Made by a program: the position numbers and the translations under genes. A DNA stretch of 64,000 nt from Chroococcidiopsis sp. TS-821. Its GTDB lineage: Bacteria > Cyanobacteriota > Cyanobacteriia > Cyanobacteriales > Chroococcidiopsidaceae. This document shows positions 47,000 to 57,181 of the stretch, piece after piece (position 1 is the first letter of the stretch; the number at the start of each line of letters is the position of its first letter). The stretch covers positions 186,001 through 250,000 of the forward strand of contig NZ_MVDI01000007.1 in assembly GCF_002939305.1 (NCBI RefSeq), in the 5' to 3' direction. The notes below the pieces were generated by a model. That model searched no databases. It saw only the letters and a program-made list of their open reading frames with translations, and was not told where the DNA came from.

Positions 47000-47130
47000 A
47001 GAGTAATGAGCAAACCCCAGTCTTTTATCGGATCGGCATTGTATATTGACTTGTTGAAATATTTTATATCGAACGTTTGTTATAAGTCAAACCAAATAAG
47101 AACGGTTATTGTACGTGATTCCTTCAAGCA

Positions 47131-47170
47131 TTGACCCAATAATTACCAATTACCTATTCCCAATTACCAA
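47131..47170. repeat. CCAATAATTACC heptamer-type repeat upstream of tetR
   Basis: ACCCAATAATTACCAATTAC then CTATTCCCAATTACC. It lies between the nucleosidase-like gene and tetR. Confidence 0.75.
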
Positions 47171-47178
47171 AACTAACT

Positions 47179-48423
47179 CTACAACGCGTCGAGTAACGCT
47201 AAAACGACTCGTGCTTGATTTTCAGCAGCGATAGCAAAGAAAGTATTAAGTTGTGCTGCTGCTGATTCATCTCCACCAGCTAAATCTGAAACACTGCGAA
47301 CGGCAATAAAGGGTACATTATTAGAATACGCCACCATCGCCGAGGCTGTTGTTTCCATATCGAGGACCAAAACATCGGTATTTTCGTTGCGATCGCCGTT
47401 TTCGTCAAAATTCAGCGTATTGGCAACAAACCGCCGATACTGTTCATTATCAACAAACGTCGAACCTGACAATCCATTTTGACCGACGATCAACTGTGGT
47501 GCAGGAACAAGAGGAGTTGTGGTACATCTACCAGTGCGATCGACTTGCGGACAATCTAGCAACTCGACATCAAGTTCGCGCGCTGTTTTATACATCCGCT
47601 TATCAACGAGAAACCAGAATTTCAATTCTTGATTCTCTGGGTTTGCTGGTATCCCAGGAAAGGGAACTTGGCGCAGTTGCTGTAAATTATTTCTGTCTAA
47701 ATAGTATTGCGGAGTATTGTCAGAACTCACATTAGTGTCGCGGAGAAAGGCATTTTTAGCATCCGGTTGAAAGAGGGATTCTTGATTAGCTTGACCTGGT
47801 TGTGGTGCGTTTCCAAACAAAAAGTTGCACGTTGCGGCTTCTTCCATCGGATCTTGTAAGACGTGATTTAGCTGGAGTCCTGGGATGGCTGCGCATGGTA
47901 CCGTTTCAGAAGAGTTATTAAAATACATCTCTTGATGGAAACCCCAGCGTTGGGGAATAATGACTGAGCCAATTGGTGTTTCATTTGGCGTATCAGGATC
48001 GTCATCGTTTGCACCCACACCACCGACACCACCCGCAATTCCGCTAAAGATGATATTGCTAATTCTAAATTTATCGAGGGTGAGTTGCGTTACCATTGTC
48101 GCATTAACTAAGCTGATGTTTGTTAAGACGACAACGACGTCTTTACCGCGCAATCTTCCTTTGCTATAGCGATGACCGTTGATAACAACACAGCCTTCGT
48201 AGCGGTTTTCACCATCGTTGCGACGCATTTCACTAATAAAGCGATCGGCTTCGCCAGAAAAAGCAGAGATTAAAGCATATCTGGGTTTTCTATCAGTTCT
48301 GGCATTACATCTTCCTTGAATTGGCGTAGCATTTATTTTATGGGGTAGCGCCGCACTCAAAAGAAGCCCTACTAACAGACAAAACCAACGCAGGCGAAAA
48401 ACGAAGTTTGCGCAATTTTTCAC
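47179..48423 (-). CDS. Exported nucleoside phosphorylase/MTA nucleosidase-like protein
   Basis: 414 aa. A signal peptide (FVFRLRWFCLLVGLLLSAALPHKINA) precedes a purine/uridine phosphorylase-like fold: YALISAFSGEADRF, IIFSGIAGGVGG, GSVIIPQRWGFHQE and the C-terminal VLDMETTASAMVAYSNNVPFIAVRSVSDLAGG, which matches the MTA/SAH nucleosidase active-site segment (MEx5A..., SD). A large insertion (about 180-310) has Cys pairs and no obvious homology. It presumably acts on nucleosides in the periplasm; catalysis is unproven. Monocistronic. Confidence 0.82.
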   Translation of the reverse strand: MKNCANFVFRLRWFCLLVGLLLSAALPHKINATPIQGRCNARTDRKPRYALISAFSGEADRFISEMRRNDGENRYEGCVVINGHRYSKGRLRGKDVVVVLTNISLVNATMVTQLTLDKFRISNIIFSGIAGGVGGVGANDDDPDTPNETPIGSVIIPQRWGFHQEMYFNNSSETVPCAAIPGLQLNHVLQDPMEEAATCNFLFGNAPQPGQANQESLFQPDAKNAFLRDTNVSSDNTPQYYLDRNNLQQLRQVPFPGIPANPENQELKFWFLVDKRMYKTARELDVELLDCPQVDRTGRCTTTPLVPAPQLIVGQNGLSGSTFVDNEQYRRFVANTLNFDENGDRNENTDVLVLDMETTASAMVAYSNNVPFIAVRSVSDLAGGDESAAAQLNTFFAIAAENQARVVLALLDAL

Positions 48424-48582
48424 AATGTCTCGCTTTTTAGTTGTTTAATTAGCAAAACAGGTTATATCTTATTACTGAAAGTTACTTAAAATAGTATTTA
48501 TTGAACTTTTTATTATTAGATAATGAGAAAAGTAAATACGACCGCCTGTGGAGCAAATAGCGATCGCCTTCTCAACGTTTAA

Positions 48583-49704
48583 TTAAGACAACGGCTGACG
48601 CTCATTTTGTGGTGGTAAAGCACGTTCTTCTTTGGGTGGTAAAAACTCATCGGTAAAGATATCTGCAACGGTTGGTTGACTGCTTAACCCAAAACCTTCG
48701 ACGGTTTGTGTAATTGTCGTTTGTAACCGTTGGGGATCGACCGCACCTAAACCCAGCGCTTCTGCTTCGGGAGTAATAATCAAGTCCTCAAGTGCGACTT
48801 GTAGGCGTATTTTTTCAGCTTCGCGATCCATTAGCTTACTTTGATCGGCAGCAATCACTGCATCCAACGCTGCGTTAGGATCTCTTAGCATATCTTGCAT
48901 TCCTCTGAGATAGGCTCTTACAAAACCGCGAATCACGTCGGGATTCTGTCGGACAAAACTTTCTTTTGCTAAGATGGCGTTGCCGTAGAAATCTAGACCA
49001 AAGTCGTTGTAGTAAAAAACTGTGATATCGTCGCGGCTTTTTCCGCCTTTGAGTAATGATGGTAAAGCTGACGTTGAAAACGCACTAATAGCATCAACTT
49101 TACCTTGCAGGAGAAACGTTTCGCGGAGTCTTGGTTCCATCGTTGTCCACGTTACCGAGTTGGGATCGACGCCCGTTTCTTTGGCAAATAGCGGAAAGAG
49201 TTTACGTGGACCATCGCCTGCGGGTGCGCCGAGGGTTTTACCTGCTAAATCTTGTGGTGATGCGATCGCGTCATCCAAGGTAAGAACCGCAAACGGTGCT
49301 TTATTAATCGGTACAGCAACCGCAATGATTTTATCGTTAGGATTTTTATCGTTAAATTCTAGCGTGTTGTAAATATCGCTAAAAGCAATATCAAACGTTC
49401 CCGTACCTAGTTTACTAATTGTATCTACGTTGCCAAAGCCTCGTTCGTATGTAACATTCAGTCCTTCGGCGGCAAAATATCCATTATTAATCGCTAAAAT
49501 CAGCGGAGCATCTAAACTTTGAAATAAAAAAGCTAACTGGACACTGACATTTCTCAGGTTTGTGTTTGTATTTGTATTTGCCGCAGGGCTGACAGTAGAA
49601 TTCGTAGGATTATTTGCAGAAGTATTAGCCCCAGGAGAAGCACAACTAGCAAGCAATGCTAGAGATGCAGCAATCGAAATCAAGCTAGAAAGACGTTTAA
49701 TCAC
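48583..49704 (-). CDS. ABC transporter substrate-binding lipoprotein (NMT1/SsuA-like)
   Basis: 373 aa. The signal peptide ends in a lipobox (LLASC, Cys near 21), followed by an Asn/Thr-rich linker. The binding domain NVSVQLAFLFQSLDAPLILAINNGYFAAEGLNVTYERGFG is typical of the NMT1/THI5, SsuA and riboflavin-precursor binding group. The C-terminal part has VRQNPDVIRGFVRAYLRGMQDML. No permease or ATPase gene lies next to it, so its transporter must be elsewhere. The ligand (pyrimidine, sulfonate, nitrate or flavin) cannot be decided. Confidence 0.87.
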   Translation of the reverse strand: MIKRLSSLISIAASLALLASCASPGANTSANNPTNSTVSPAANTNTNTNLRNVSVQLAFLFQSLDAPLILAINNGYFAAEGLNVTYERGFGNVDTISKLGTGTFDIAFSDIYNTLEFNDKNPNDKIIAVAVPINKAPFAVLTLDDAIASPQDLAGKTLGAPAGDGPRKLFPLFAKETGVDPNSVTWTTMEPRLRETFLLQGKVDAISAFSTSALPSLLKGGKSRDDITVFYYNDFGLDFYGNAILAKESFVRQNPDVIRGFVRAYLRGMQDMLRDPNAALDAVIAADQSKLMDREAEKIRLQVALEDLIITPEAEALGLGAVDPQRLQTTITQTVEGFGLSSQPTVADIFTDEFLPPKEERALPPQNERQPLS

Positions 49705-49990
49705 CGTTAATCACAGTTGCTAGATACTTGCGATCGCATTAAAGATGAGCAAGCGCTAGTTTTCTGTATTACGATATACAGCAAGAAGGACAGGGGATAT
49801 TAGGTAGAAGGCAGAAGGTGCAGTGAGGAACTTATGGTGGAAAGCGAGGGATTGAAGCAGGGAACCCTTAATTATGTCCAAAAGTGCATCTTATTCCAGA
49901 TTTTCTACTTAGTGACTTTATACGCACAATACACTTTTTTATGAAGATTTTTAGCCTTTTGTCCTGTACCTTTTGCCTCAAAATTTGAAA

Positions 49991-51610
49991 TTAACTGTTA
50001 TTTTTCTTGTTGTTATCAACAATTGATTGCACCTGCGAGTCTTGCAGCCATATGGTTTGCTGTGGGAAAGGAATGGGTATTCCTTCTTTATCAAAAGCAA
50101 TTTTGAGGCGACGGCGATATTCACGCGCAACATCCCATTGTTTCAACGGTTGCGTTTTGATCCAGACGCGAATCACTAAACCGCGATCGCCAAAATTTTC
50201 TACTCCTAATACCTGTGGCGTTTCGATAATGTGTTCCATCCAGCGAATATCCTGCGTCATCTCCAAGCCAACTTGATTAATGAGTTTTAACGCTTGGTCA
50301 ACATCAGCGTGATACGCGACAGGAATATTTAAATCAGCGCGCGACCAACGACTTGAAAGATTTGCCACAATTCTGACTTCACTGTTAGGAATTGTAATCA
50401 AACGCCCTTCCGCGTCTCGTAGCTGCGTAATGCGTAAATTTAAGTTTTCGACTAAACCGCCAACGGTTCCTACTTCGATTACATCCCCAAGTGCATATTG
50501 GTCTTCTAAGATGATTAAGAAGCCGTTGATTGCGTCTTTAATCAGGTTTTGCGAAGCTAAAGAAACAACAACCCCAACCAAGCCTGCACCTGCAAGGATC
50601 GGCGCGACATTAATTCCTAACGCTGTTAAAGCGATAACGATACCAATGATGACTCCGCTTAACGTCGCGATACTTTTGGTAACGCCGGAAATTGTTGAAA
50701 CACGCAATTGCAGTCTTAAAGCGTCTTCTGAAGTCAGTAACGCATTACTTGCAAAAGCGGCGGTGAATTGGTCAATTAGAATATAACTCAAGCGAATGAC
50801 AACATAGGTTCCTAGCCCCACAATCACCAGCGTAAACGGAATTGTCAGCGCGGTAAAAATCCAAGCTTGGACAATTCGCGTAAAGGGAAACAAACCTAAA
50901 ATAACTAGCGTACCACCGCCCCAAACCAGACTTTGCGTGAGTTGAAAAAGTCGCTGGCGAACTTCTTCGATGTTACGGTGTCGCTGTCGTGTAAGTTGAG
51001 TAGTTACGGGATTCGTTGTTTGTGGAGTCGCGAACGTCACAGGTTGCTGTTTTAAGCGCCAGTACCAGCGGCGGATTCCCCAGCTTGTGACAACCATACC
51101 GAGAAAAACGCCAGCTGCGATCGCGCCTTGACGCTGTAAAGATTCAGGTTGTCGCTCTTGTTTTGCGCGTCTGAGGTTTTGTTCGAGCGATTGCGCTAAT
51201 GTTTGTGCCAAACTAAAAGGATCTTCTGCCTGTTGCACTTGCGCATCCAGGTCGGTTACTGTCAATAGCTGCTGACCGTTGACATAGATGACGGGTAGAT
51301 TGTTTTCTGTTCTAATCTCGACTTCAAGTGCGTCAGAATCGCTTTGAAAGTAATTTTGGCTAATGATTTGCAATCGTTGCTGAATATCGTCAACGCGCTG
51401 CTGTAAGCTAGCTCTCGGTGCCGCAATTTGAAACAAACGACGACCATCCAGCCGAATTGATGCTGTCTCGACCTGAGTTTCTGAAGTATCTGCCTGTTGC
51501 GTGAGATTGGGTAAAGATATGGGAAGTGATGGTATTTGAGCAGCAAAGGGAGAAACAATGCCAATATTAAGAAAAATTGACCCTGTAATTGCCCAAAATC
51601 GAGAATGCAT
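49991..51610 (-). CDS. Mechanosensitive ion channel, MscS family (large)
   Basis: 539 aa. A signal peptide or first helix is followed by a periplasmic N-terminal domain (about 30-170) with coiled-coil character, then five predicted helices. The pore-lining helix and beta domain are recognisable: ILAGAGLVGVVVSLASQNLIKDAINGF, EDQYALGDVIEVGTVGGLVENLNLR and TIPNSEVRIVANLS. It releases osmolytes under hypo-osmotic stress. ATG 51610 has GGAGGA six bases upstream; a TTG at 51628 is less likely. The gene is divergent from ahcY. Confidence 0.92.
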   Translation of the reverse strand: MHSRFWAITGSIFLNIGIVSPFAAQIPSLPISLPNLTQQADTSETQVETASIRLDGRRLFQIAAPRASLQQRVDDIQQRLQIISQNYFQSDSDALEVEIRTENNLPVIYVNGQQLLTVTDLDAQVQQAEDPFSLAQTLAQSLEQNLRRAKQERQPESLQRQGAIAAGVFLGMVVTSWGIRRWYWRLKQQPVTFATPQTTNPVTTQLTRQRHRNIEEVRQRLFQLTQSLVWGGGTLVILGLFPFTRIVQAWIFTALTIPFTLVIVGLGTYVVIRLSYILIDQFTAAFASNALLTSEDALRLQLRVSTISGVTKSIATLSGVIIGIVIALTALGINVAPILAGAGLVGVVVSLASQNLIKDAINGFLIILEDQYALGDVIEVGTVGGLVENLNLRITQLRDAEGRLITIPNSEVRIVANLSSRWSRADLNIPVAYHADVDQALKLINQVGLEMTQDIRWMEHIIETPQVLGVENFGDRGLVIRVWIKTQPLKQWDVAREYRRRLKIAFDKEGIPIPFPQQTIWLQDSQVQSIVDNNKKNNS

Positions 51611-51719
51611 CTCTATCCTCCAGCACAAAGTATTCTCTGTTACATAGGGTAACGGTTAATAATATGTAAAGAATACAGTTAAGCTAGGGGACACGTCCCA
51701 GTTCTAAACTAAAGGATAA

Positions 51720-53000
<1,281 letters not shown>

Positions 53001-53074
53001 TTTCATCGACTGCGAATAAAATGTTGCGGGGCGTTGTTTGCAGCGCCCCGTTTACTTAAACAGGAAATTCAATC

Positions 53075-53692
53075 GTGGCTCGACTTTCTGTAGAATTACA
53101 CCGCTATTTTTTTGACGAAGTACGCCCTCCCCAGGTGAATTTGTCACAAATACTGGCACTTGCAGGGGAACGTATATTTGGTTTTTTGTTTGTGGTATTA
53201 TCTTTACCCTCAGCGTTACCCGTACCTGCACCAGGATACTCGATTCCGTTTGGTATCTTGCTTTTTTTACTCGCTGTGCAGTTGATTATTGGCGCTAGAT
53301 CTCCCTGGCTACCACCACGACTCGCCAATCATCCGATCGCCTTAAATCAAATTCAAGGAATTTTAAAATCAGGAATTCCCTGGTTAAAACGTATCGAAGC
53401 GATCGCGCGTCCGCGTTTGAGTTACATCTGTACCAGTATCAGCGGACGCGTTGTGATTGGTTGTGCGATCGCCCTTATGGCAATTTCTATGATGATTCCC
53501 ATCCCTGGGACAAATACGCTTCCTGCGATCGGGATTTTTGTCACTGGTTTTGGTTTACTCGAAGACGACGGCGCTATTAGTTTACTTGGTCTAGTTTTGT
53601 GTCTTCTTGGTGCAACTCTGTCAATTTCAATTCTAGTTGCTCTGTATTTCGGAGGTACAAGCTTGATTGAGTGGATAAAGGCATATTTTTAA
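53075..53692 (+). CDS. ExoD-like exopolysaccharide synthesis membrane protein
   Basis: 205 aa. The ExoD family pattern is visible: an N-terminal LAGERIFGFLFVVLSLPSALPVPAPGYSIPFGI, the loop GARSPWLPPRLA, and ISMMIPIPGTNTLPAIGIFVTGFGLLEDDG. About four helices. The family was named from rhizobial exopolysaccharide and alkaline-sensitivity mutants; its biochemical role is not known. It lies 74 nt after ahcY and is followed by dedA on the same strand. Confidence 0.88.
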   Translation: MARLSVELHRYFFDEVRPPQVNLSQILALAGERIFGFLFVVLSLPSALPVPAPGYSIPFGILLFLLAVQLIIGARSPWLPPRLANHPIALNQIQGILKSGIPWLKRIEAIARPRLSYICTSISGRVVIGCAIALMAISMMIPIPGTNTLPAIGIFVTGFGLLEDDGAISLLGLVLCLLGATLSISILVALYFGGTSLIEWIKAYF

Positions 53693-53759
53693 ATAAAAGT
53701 CAAGTTATTGATTGCCAACTACCAATTCCCTGCGATATTCAACCGGAGACAACACCAGC

Positions 53760-54365
53760 ATGCTCGAATGGATTACCAACACAATGAGTTCCCTCGGATA
53801 TTTGGGAATTGGATTACTGATGTTTCTGGAAAATTTGTTTCCGCCGATTCCTTCAGAATTAATTATGCCATTAGCCGGTTTTACCGTAGCCAGAGGTCAA
53901 ATGCAGTTTATTCCTGCGATCGCCGCTGGAGTTTTAGGAACTGTCCTCGGCGCGCTGCCTTGGTACTATGCTGGTAAGATTCTTGGTACAGAGCGCTTAC
54001 AACAACTAGCAGACAAATACGGTAAGTGGATATCAATTTCTAGCAAAGATATTACTAAAGCAGATCGCTGGTTCGCTCGTCATGGTGGCAAAGCCGTTTT
54101 CATTTGCCGCTTAGTTCCTGGAGTGCGCACGCTGATTTCACTTCCTGCGGGGATCGGCGGAATGCATTTAGTTCCGTTTCTGCTCTATTCCACGCTGGGC
54201 ACGCTACTATGGGTGGGCTTACTGACTTATTTAGGGTACGTCTTAGGCGACAACTACGAACTGGTAGATGAATATCTTGCTCCTGTCTCTAAAATTGTAG
54301 TCGTTACTCTCGTCATCGCTTTCATTCTTTGGGTAGTCAGAAAAAATATGCGGCGCTATAGCTAA
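53760..54365 (+). CDS. DedA-family membrane protein
   Basis: 201 aa. The first helix is MFLENLFPPIPSELIMPLAGF, carrying the conserved Glu and Pro of the family; the signature FICRLVPGVRTLISLPAGIGGM follows, with several helices after it. DedA proteins are half-type flippases, needed for envelope integrity and undecaprenyl-phosphate or phospholipid recycling. ATG 53760 has GGAG eleven bases upstream and matches the family start; the frame from 53712 adds unrelated residues. Confidence 0.93.
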   Translation: MLEWITNTMSSLGYLGIGLLMFLENLFPPIPSELIMPLAGFTVARGQMQFIPAIAAGVLGTVLGALPWYYAGKILGTERLQQLADKYGKWISISSKDITKADRWFARHGGKAVFICRLVPGVRTLISLPAGIGGMHLVPFLLYSTLGTLLWVGLLTYLGYVLGDNYELVDEYLAPVSKIVVVTLVIAFILWVVRKNMRRYS

Positions 54366-54367
54366 GA

Positions 54368-54718
54368 CTAAATCAATGTTACCAAGTAACAATTGTTATT
54401 TACAAATCTGAGATCTGCGCCATCACTTCTTGTAGCAATATCAATTTTGATATTTTCCCAAATAATTTCCAAATTTACTCTAAAGTAATCATGTACGACA
54501 ATATTGCGAATTCCTCGAATATCAATCCAAGGAATCTCTGGGTAAATAATTTCAACTTCAGGTAGGAGATTACCAGTTGCTTCACCAATAATTGCTAAGT
54601 TAGATAAAACTGCTTTTACAGTTTGTCTGTCATTTTGGAAATCTGTAAAGGTCATGCTTTTGGTGAAGTCTTCAATTTCAAGACTCACGTCCAAAATATC
54701 TTAAAGTCTCTGACGCAC
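54368..54718 (-). pseudogene. hepT: hepT toxin remnant (nonsense and altered 3' end)
   Basis: Translated from GTG 54718 the frame reads VRQRL-stop-DILDVSLEIEDF; intact HepT proteins have RQRLxDIL, so the TAA (about 54701-54703) most likely replaced CAA. The rest is open: DRQTVKAVLSNLAIIGEATGN, then RGIRNIVVHDYF with the toxin motif RX4HXY (RNIVVHDY). The final 25 residues do not look like HepT. The module converges on dedA. It is most likely inactive. Confidence 0.78.
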
Positions 54719-54721
54719 TTT

Positions 54722-55003
54722 CTAGAAGGCACGTACTGCTTGCTCTAACACAGGTTCTTGCAGATAAGACTTGAGCGAATCTGTCGTTTTTAAATCCACA
54801 GAACAATCTAAACTCTTCTCTAGATACCGCTGTAGTCTCACAAATGTTAACAGCCCGAAATTCAACTAGCAAATCGATATCACTCTCTGCTGTTGCTTCA
54901 TTCCGAGCAACGGAACCGAACAGCAATAATGATTTTACATTGTGAAATCCTTCAGCTTTGTTTGACGGGCTAGTAAAATAGCTAGCACCTCATCTCTTTT
55001 CAT
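54722..55003 (-). pseudogene. mntA: mntA antitoxin remnant (two frameshifts)
   Basis: The gene starts MKRDEVLAILLARQTKLKDF, then a one-base loss near 54941 shifts to HNVKSLLLFGSVARNEATAE and SDIDLLVEFRAVN (nucleotidyltransferase GSX10DXD core). A second shift near 54847 leads to FVRLQRYLEKSLDCSVDLKT and ends EPVLEQAVRAF at 54722. All three segments together give one MntA-like protein of the normal ~95 residues. It lies three bases before the hepT GTG, as expected for the operon. Confidence 0.82.
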
Positions 55004-55181
55004 TTTGCTCAAAGCTTACTTAAATTGTCACCACTGTCCTTGTTGCTCTAGACGCAAGTCCAATTTTGGCATAAACTCACCAAAGTAAATCTCAAATCTG
55101 AGAAAAATGCGATCGCAGCGAAACTGTAACCAATACTGGTAACGTCAGATCAAGAATAAAACTTCGTTTGGACGCTACAGC

Positions 55182-56903
55182 TTGAAACGCTTTCATTACT
55201 GGCAACTTTTACCGTACATCAAACCGCAGTGGAAGACGATTGCGCAGGCTTTTGTTTGCACATTGATATTTACTATTTTTTGGCCCATCCTTGCGTGGTT
55301 AGCAGGTCGCATTGCAGCGTATATTGGTCAGGGAGATATCTTGGCGATCGCGCAAATTGCGGCGATCAGTGCTGTCGTGTTTCTCAGTCAAAAAATCGCG
55401 CAGTTCGGTCAAGATTCCCTCATGGCAAAAGCTGCTTTATTCATTGCGTTCGATCTGCGTCAGCGAGTTTATGCACATCTACAGCGATTAAACTTAAGCT
55501 TTTTTGAAACGGCTAAAACAGGGGATCTATCGTATCGTCTTACCGAAGATATTGACCGCATTGGTGAAGTTATCAACAAAGTCTTTCACGACTTTATTCC
55601 TTGCGTGTTGCAGTTGATTGTTGTCTTGGGATACATGATATATCTCAACTGGCAACTAACGCTATCAACTTTGATTATTGCGCCATTAATGGCAATTTTG
55701 ATCGGCTGGTTTGGCGAACGGTTGCAGCAAGTTTCGCGCCGCAGTCAAAATCAAATATCTGATTTATCAGCATTACTCATCGAGGTTTTCAGCGGTATCC
55801 GTTTAGTGCAAGCTTTCGCTGCTGAAGATTATGCCTTAAATCGCTTTCGTCAAGATGCTGAACGCAATCGTAAAGCGAAATACGCTGCAGAGAGATTAAA
55901 GGCAATTCAGTTTCCAGTGATTGGTTTTCTCGAAGCTATTAGTGCTTTAATACTATTATTTTTAGGTGGTTGGCAAATTTCTGCGGGAAACTTAACTCCT
56001 AGCGAATTTGTGAGTTACGTTGCCGGTTTAGCATTATTAATTGACCCAATTTCGCATATCACGACTAATTACAACGAATTTAAGCAGGGACAAGCATCGG
56101 TAGATCGAATTTTTGAATTGTTGGCAATCAAACCCACTGTTTTAGAAAAGCCCAATGCGATCGCGCTTCCTCCCGTTACAGGTAAAGTTGAATATCGCCG
56201 CGTTTCTTTTGGATACAAACCTGAACAACTCGTCATCAAAGACTTGAGTTTACTAGCGCATCCAGGTGAAAGAATTGCGTTTGTCGGTGCTTCAGGTGCA
56301 GGTAAAACGACGATTGTTAACTTGTTACCGCGCTTCTACGACCCGCTATCAGGTGATATTTTCATCGACGGTATCAATATTCGAGATGTCACCTTATGCA
56401 GCTTAAGACGGCAAATTGGGATCGTACCGCAAGAAACGATTCTCTTCTCAGGAACGATTGCCCAAAATATCGCCTTTGGTAAAACTGAATTTGATCTCGA
56501 TGACATTGTGACCGCAGCTAAAATTGCGAATGCACATCGATTCATCACGCAATTACCTTATGGTTATGACACTGTAGTCGGAGAACGCGGCGTTAATCTC
56601 TCAGGAGGACAACGTCAAAGACTCGCGATCGCGCGTGCAGTGTTACTCAATCCGCGCATTCTCATTCTTGATGAAGCAACAAGCGCCCTAGATTCTGAAT
56701 CAGAAGCATTAGTACAAGAAGCTCTAGAACGACTGATGCATAATCGTACAGTCTTTATCATTGCGCACCGTTTAGCGACTGTGCGACGCTGCGATCGCAT
56801 TTTAGTTATCGAACAAGGGCAAATTGTCGAATCAGGTACGCATGAAGAATTATTAGCCCTCTCGCGCCGCTACGCCCGATATTATTCCCAGCAATTTAAT
56901 TAG
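55182..56903 (+). CDS. ABC exporter, fused permease-ATPase (MsbA/MDR type)
   Basis: 573 aa half-transporter. Six helices occupy about 20-300, including FDLRQRVYAHLQRLNLSFFETAKTGDLSYRLTEDIDRIGEVIN (coupling region). The ATPase has Walker A GASGAGKTT, Q loop VPQETILFSGTIAQNIAFG, signature LSGGQRQRLAIARAV, Walker B ILILDEATSALD and switch His IIAHRL. It works as a dimer exporting lipids, drugs or peptides. The start is TTG at 55182 (no ATG nearby upstream). Stand-alone gene; substrate unknown. Confidence 0.92.
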   Translation: MKRFHYWQLLPYIKPQWKTIAQAFVCTLIFTIFWPILAWLAGRIAAYIGQGDILAIAQIAAISAVVFLSQKIAQFGQDSLMAKAALFIAFDLRQRVYAHLQRLNLSFFETAKTGDLSYRLTEDIDRIGEVINKVFHDFIPCVLQLIVVLGYMIYLNWQLTLSTLIIAPLMAILIGWFGERLQQVSRRSQNQISDLSALLIEVFSGIRLVQAFAAEDYALNRFRQDAERNRKAKYAAERLKAIQFPVIGFLEAISALILLFLGGWQISAGNLTPSEFVSYVAGLALLIDPISHITTNYNEFKQGQASVDRIFELLAIKPTVLEKPNAIALPPVTGKVEYRRVSFGYKPEQLVIKDLSLLAHPGERIAFVGASGAGKTTIVNLLPRFYDPLSGDIFIDGINIRDVTLCSLRRQIGIVPQETILFSGTIAQNIAFGKTEFDLDDIVTAAKIANAHRFITQLPYGYDTVVGERGVNLSGGQRQRLAIARAVLLNPRILILDEATSALDSESEALVQEALERLMHNRTVFIIAHRLATVRRCDRILVIEQGQIVESGTHEELLALSRRYARYYSQQFN

Positions 56904-57181
56904 TGGGCTTGCTGTTTAATGCTAATGTCGCGCAACTTGAGCAAACTTTGCAGAGCCAGGGATGTGTATTGAATAGATACTGTTACTACAAATAGACCGC
57001 AGAGGGAGCAGAGGAGAAATGGAATGAATGTTACCAAATAGTTTTGCTCAAAAATTATTCCCATCAGTTATATCGTTTGCTTGTCATCGAAAGTGTCGAT
57101 AATTACTTCCCCTGACACTGCTGGTTGATACCCTAGAGCATTGATTGGTTAAGTCAAGGCGGATTACGGCTGTTATAACCT

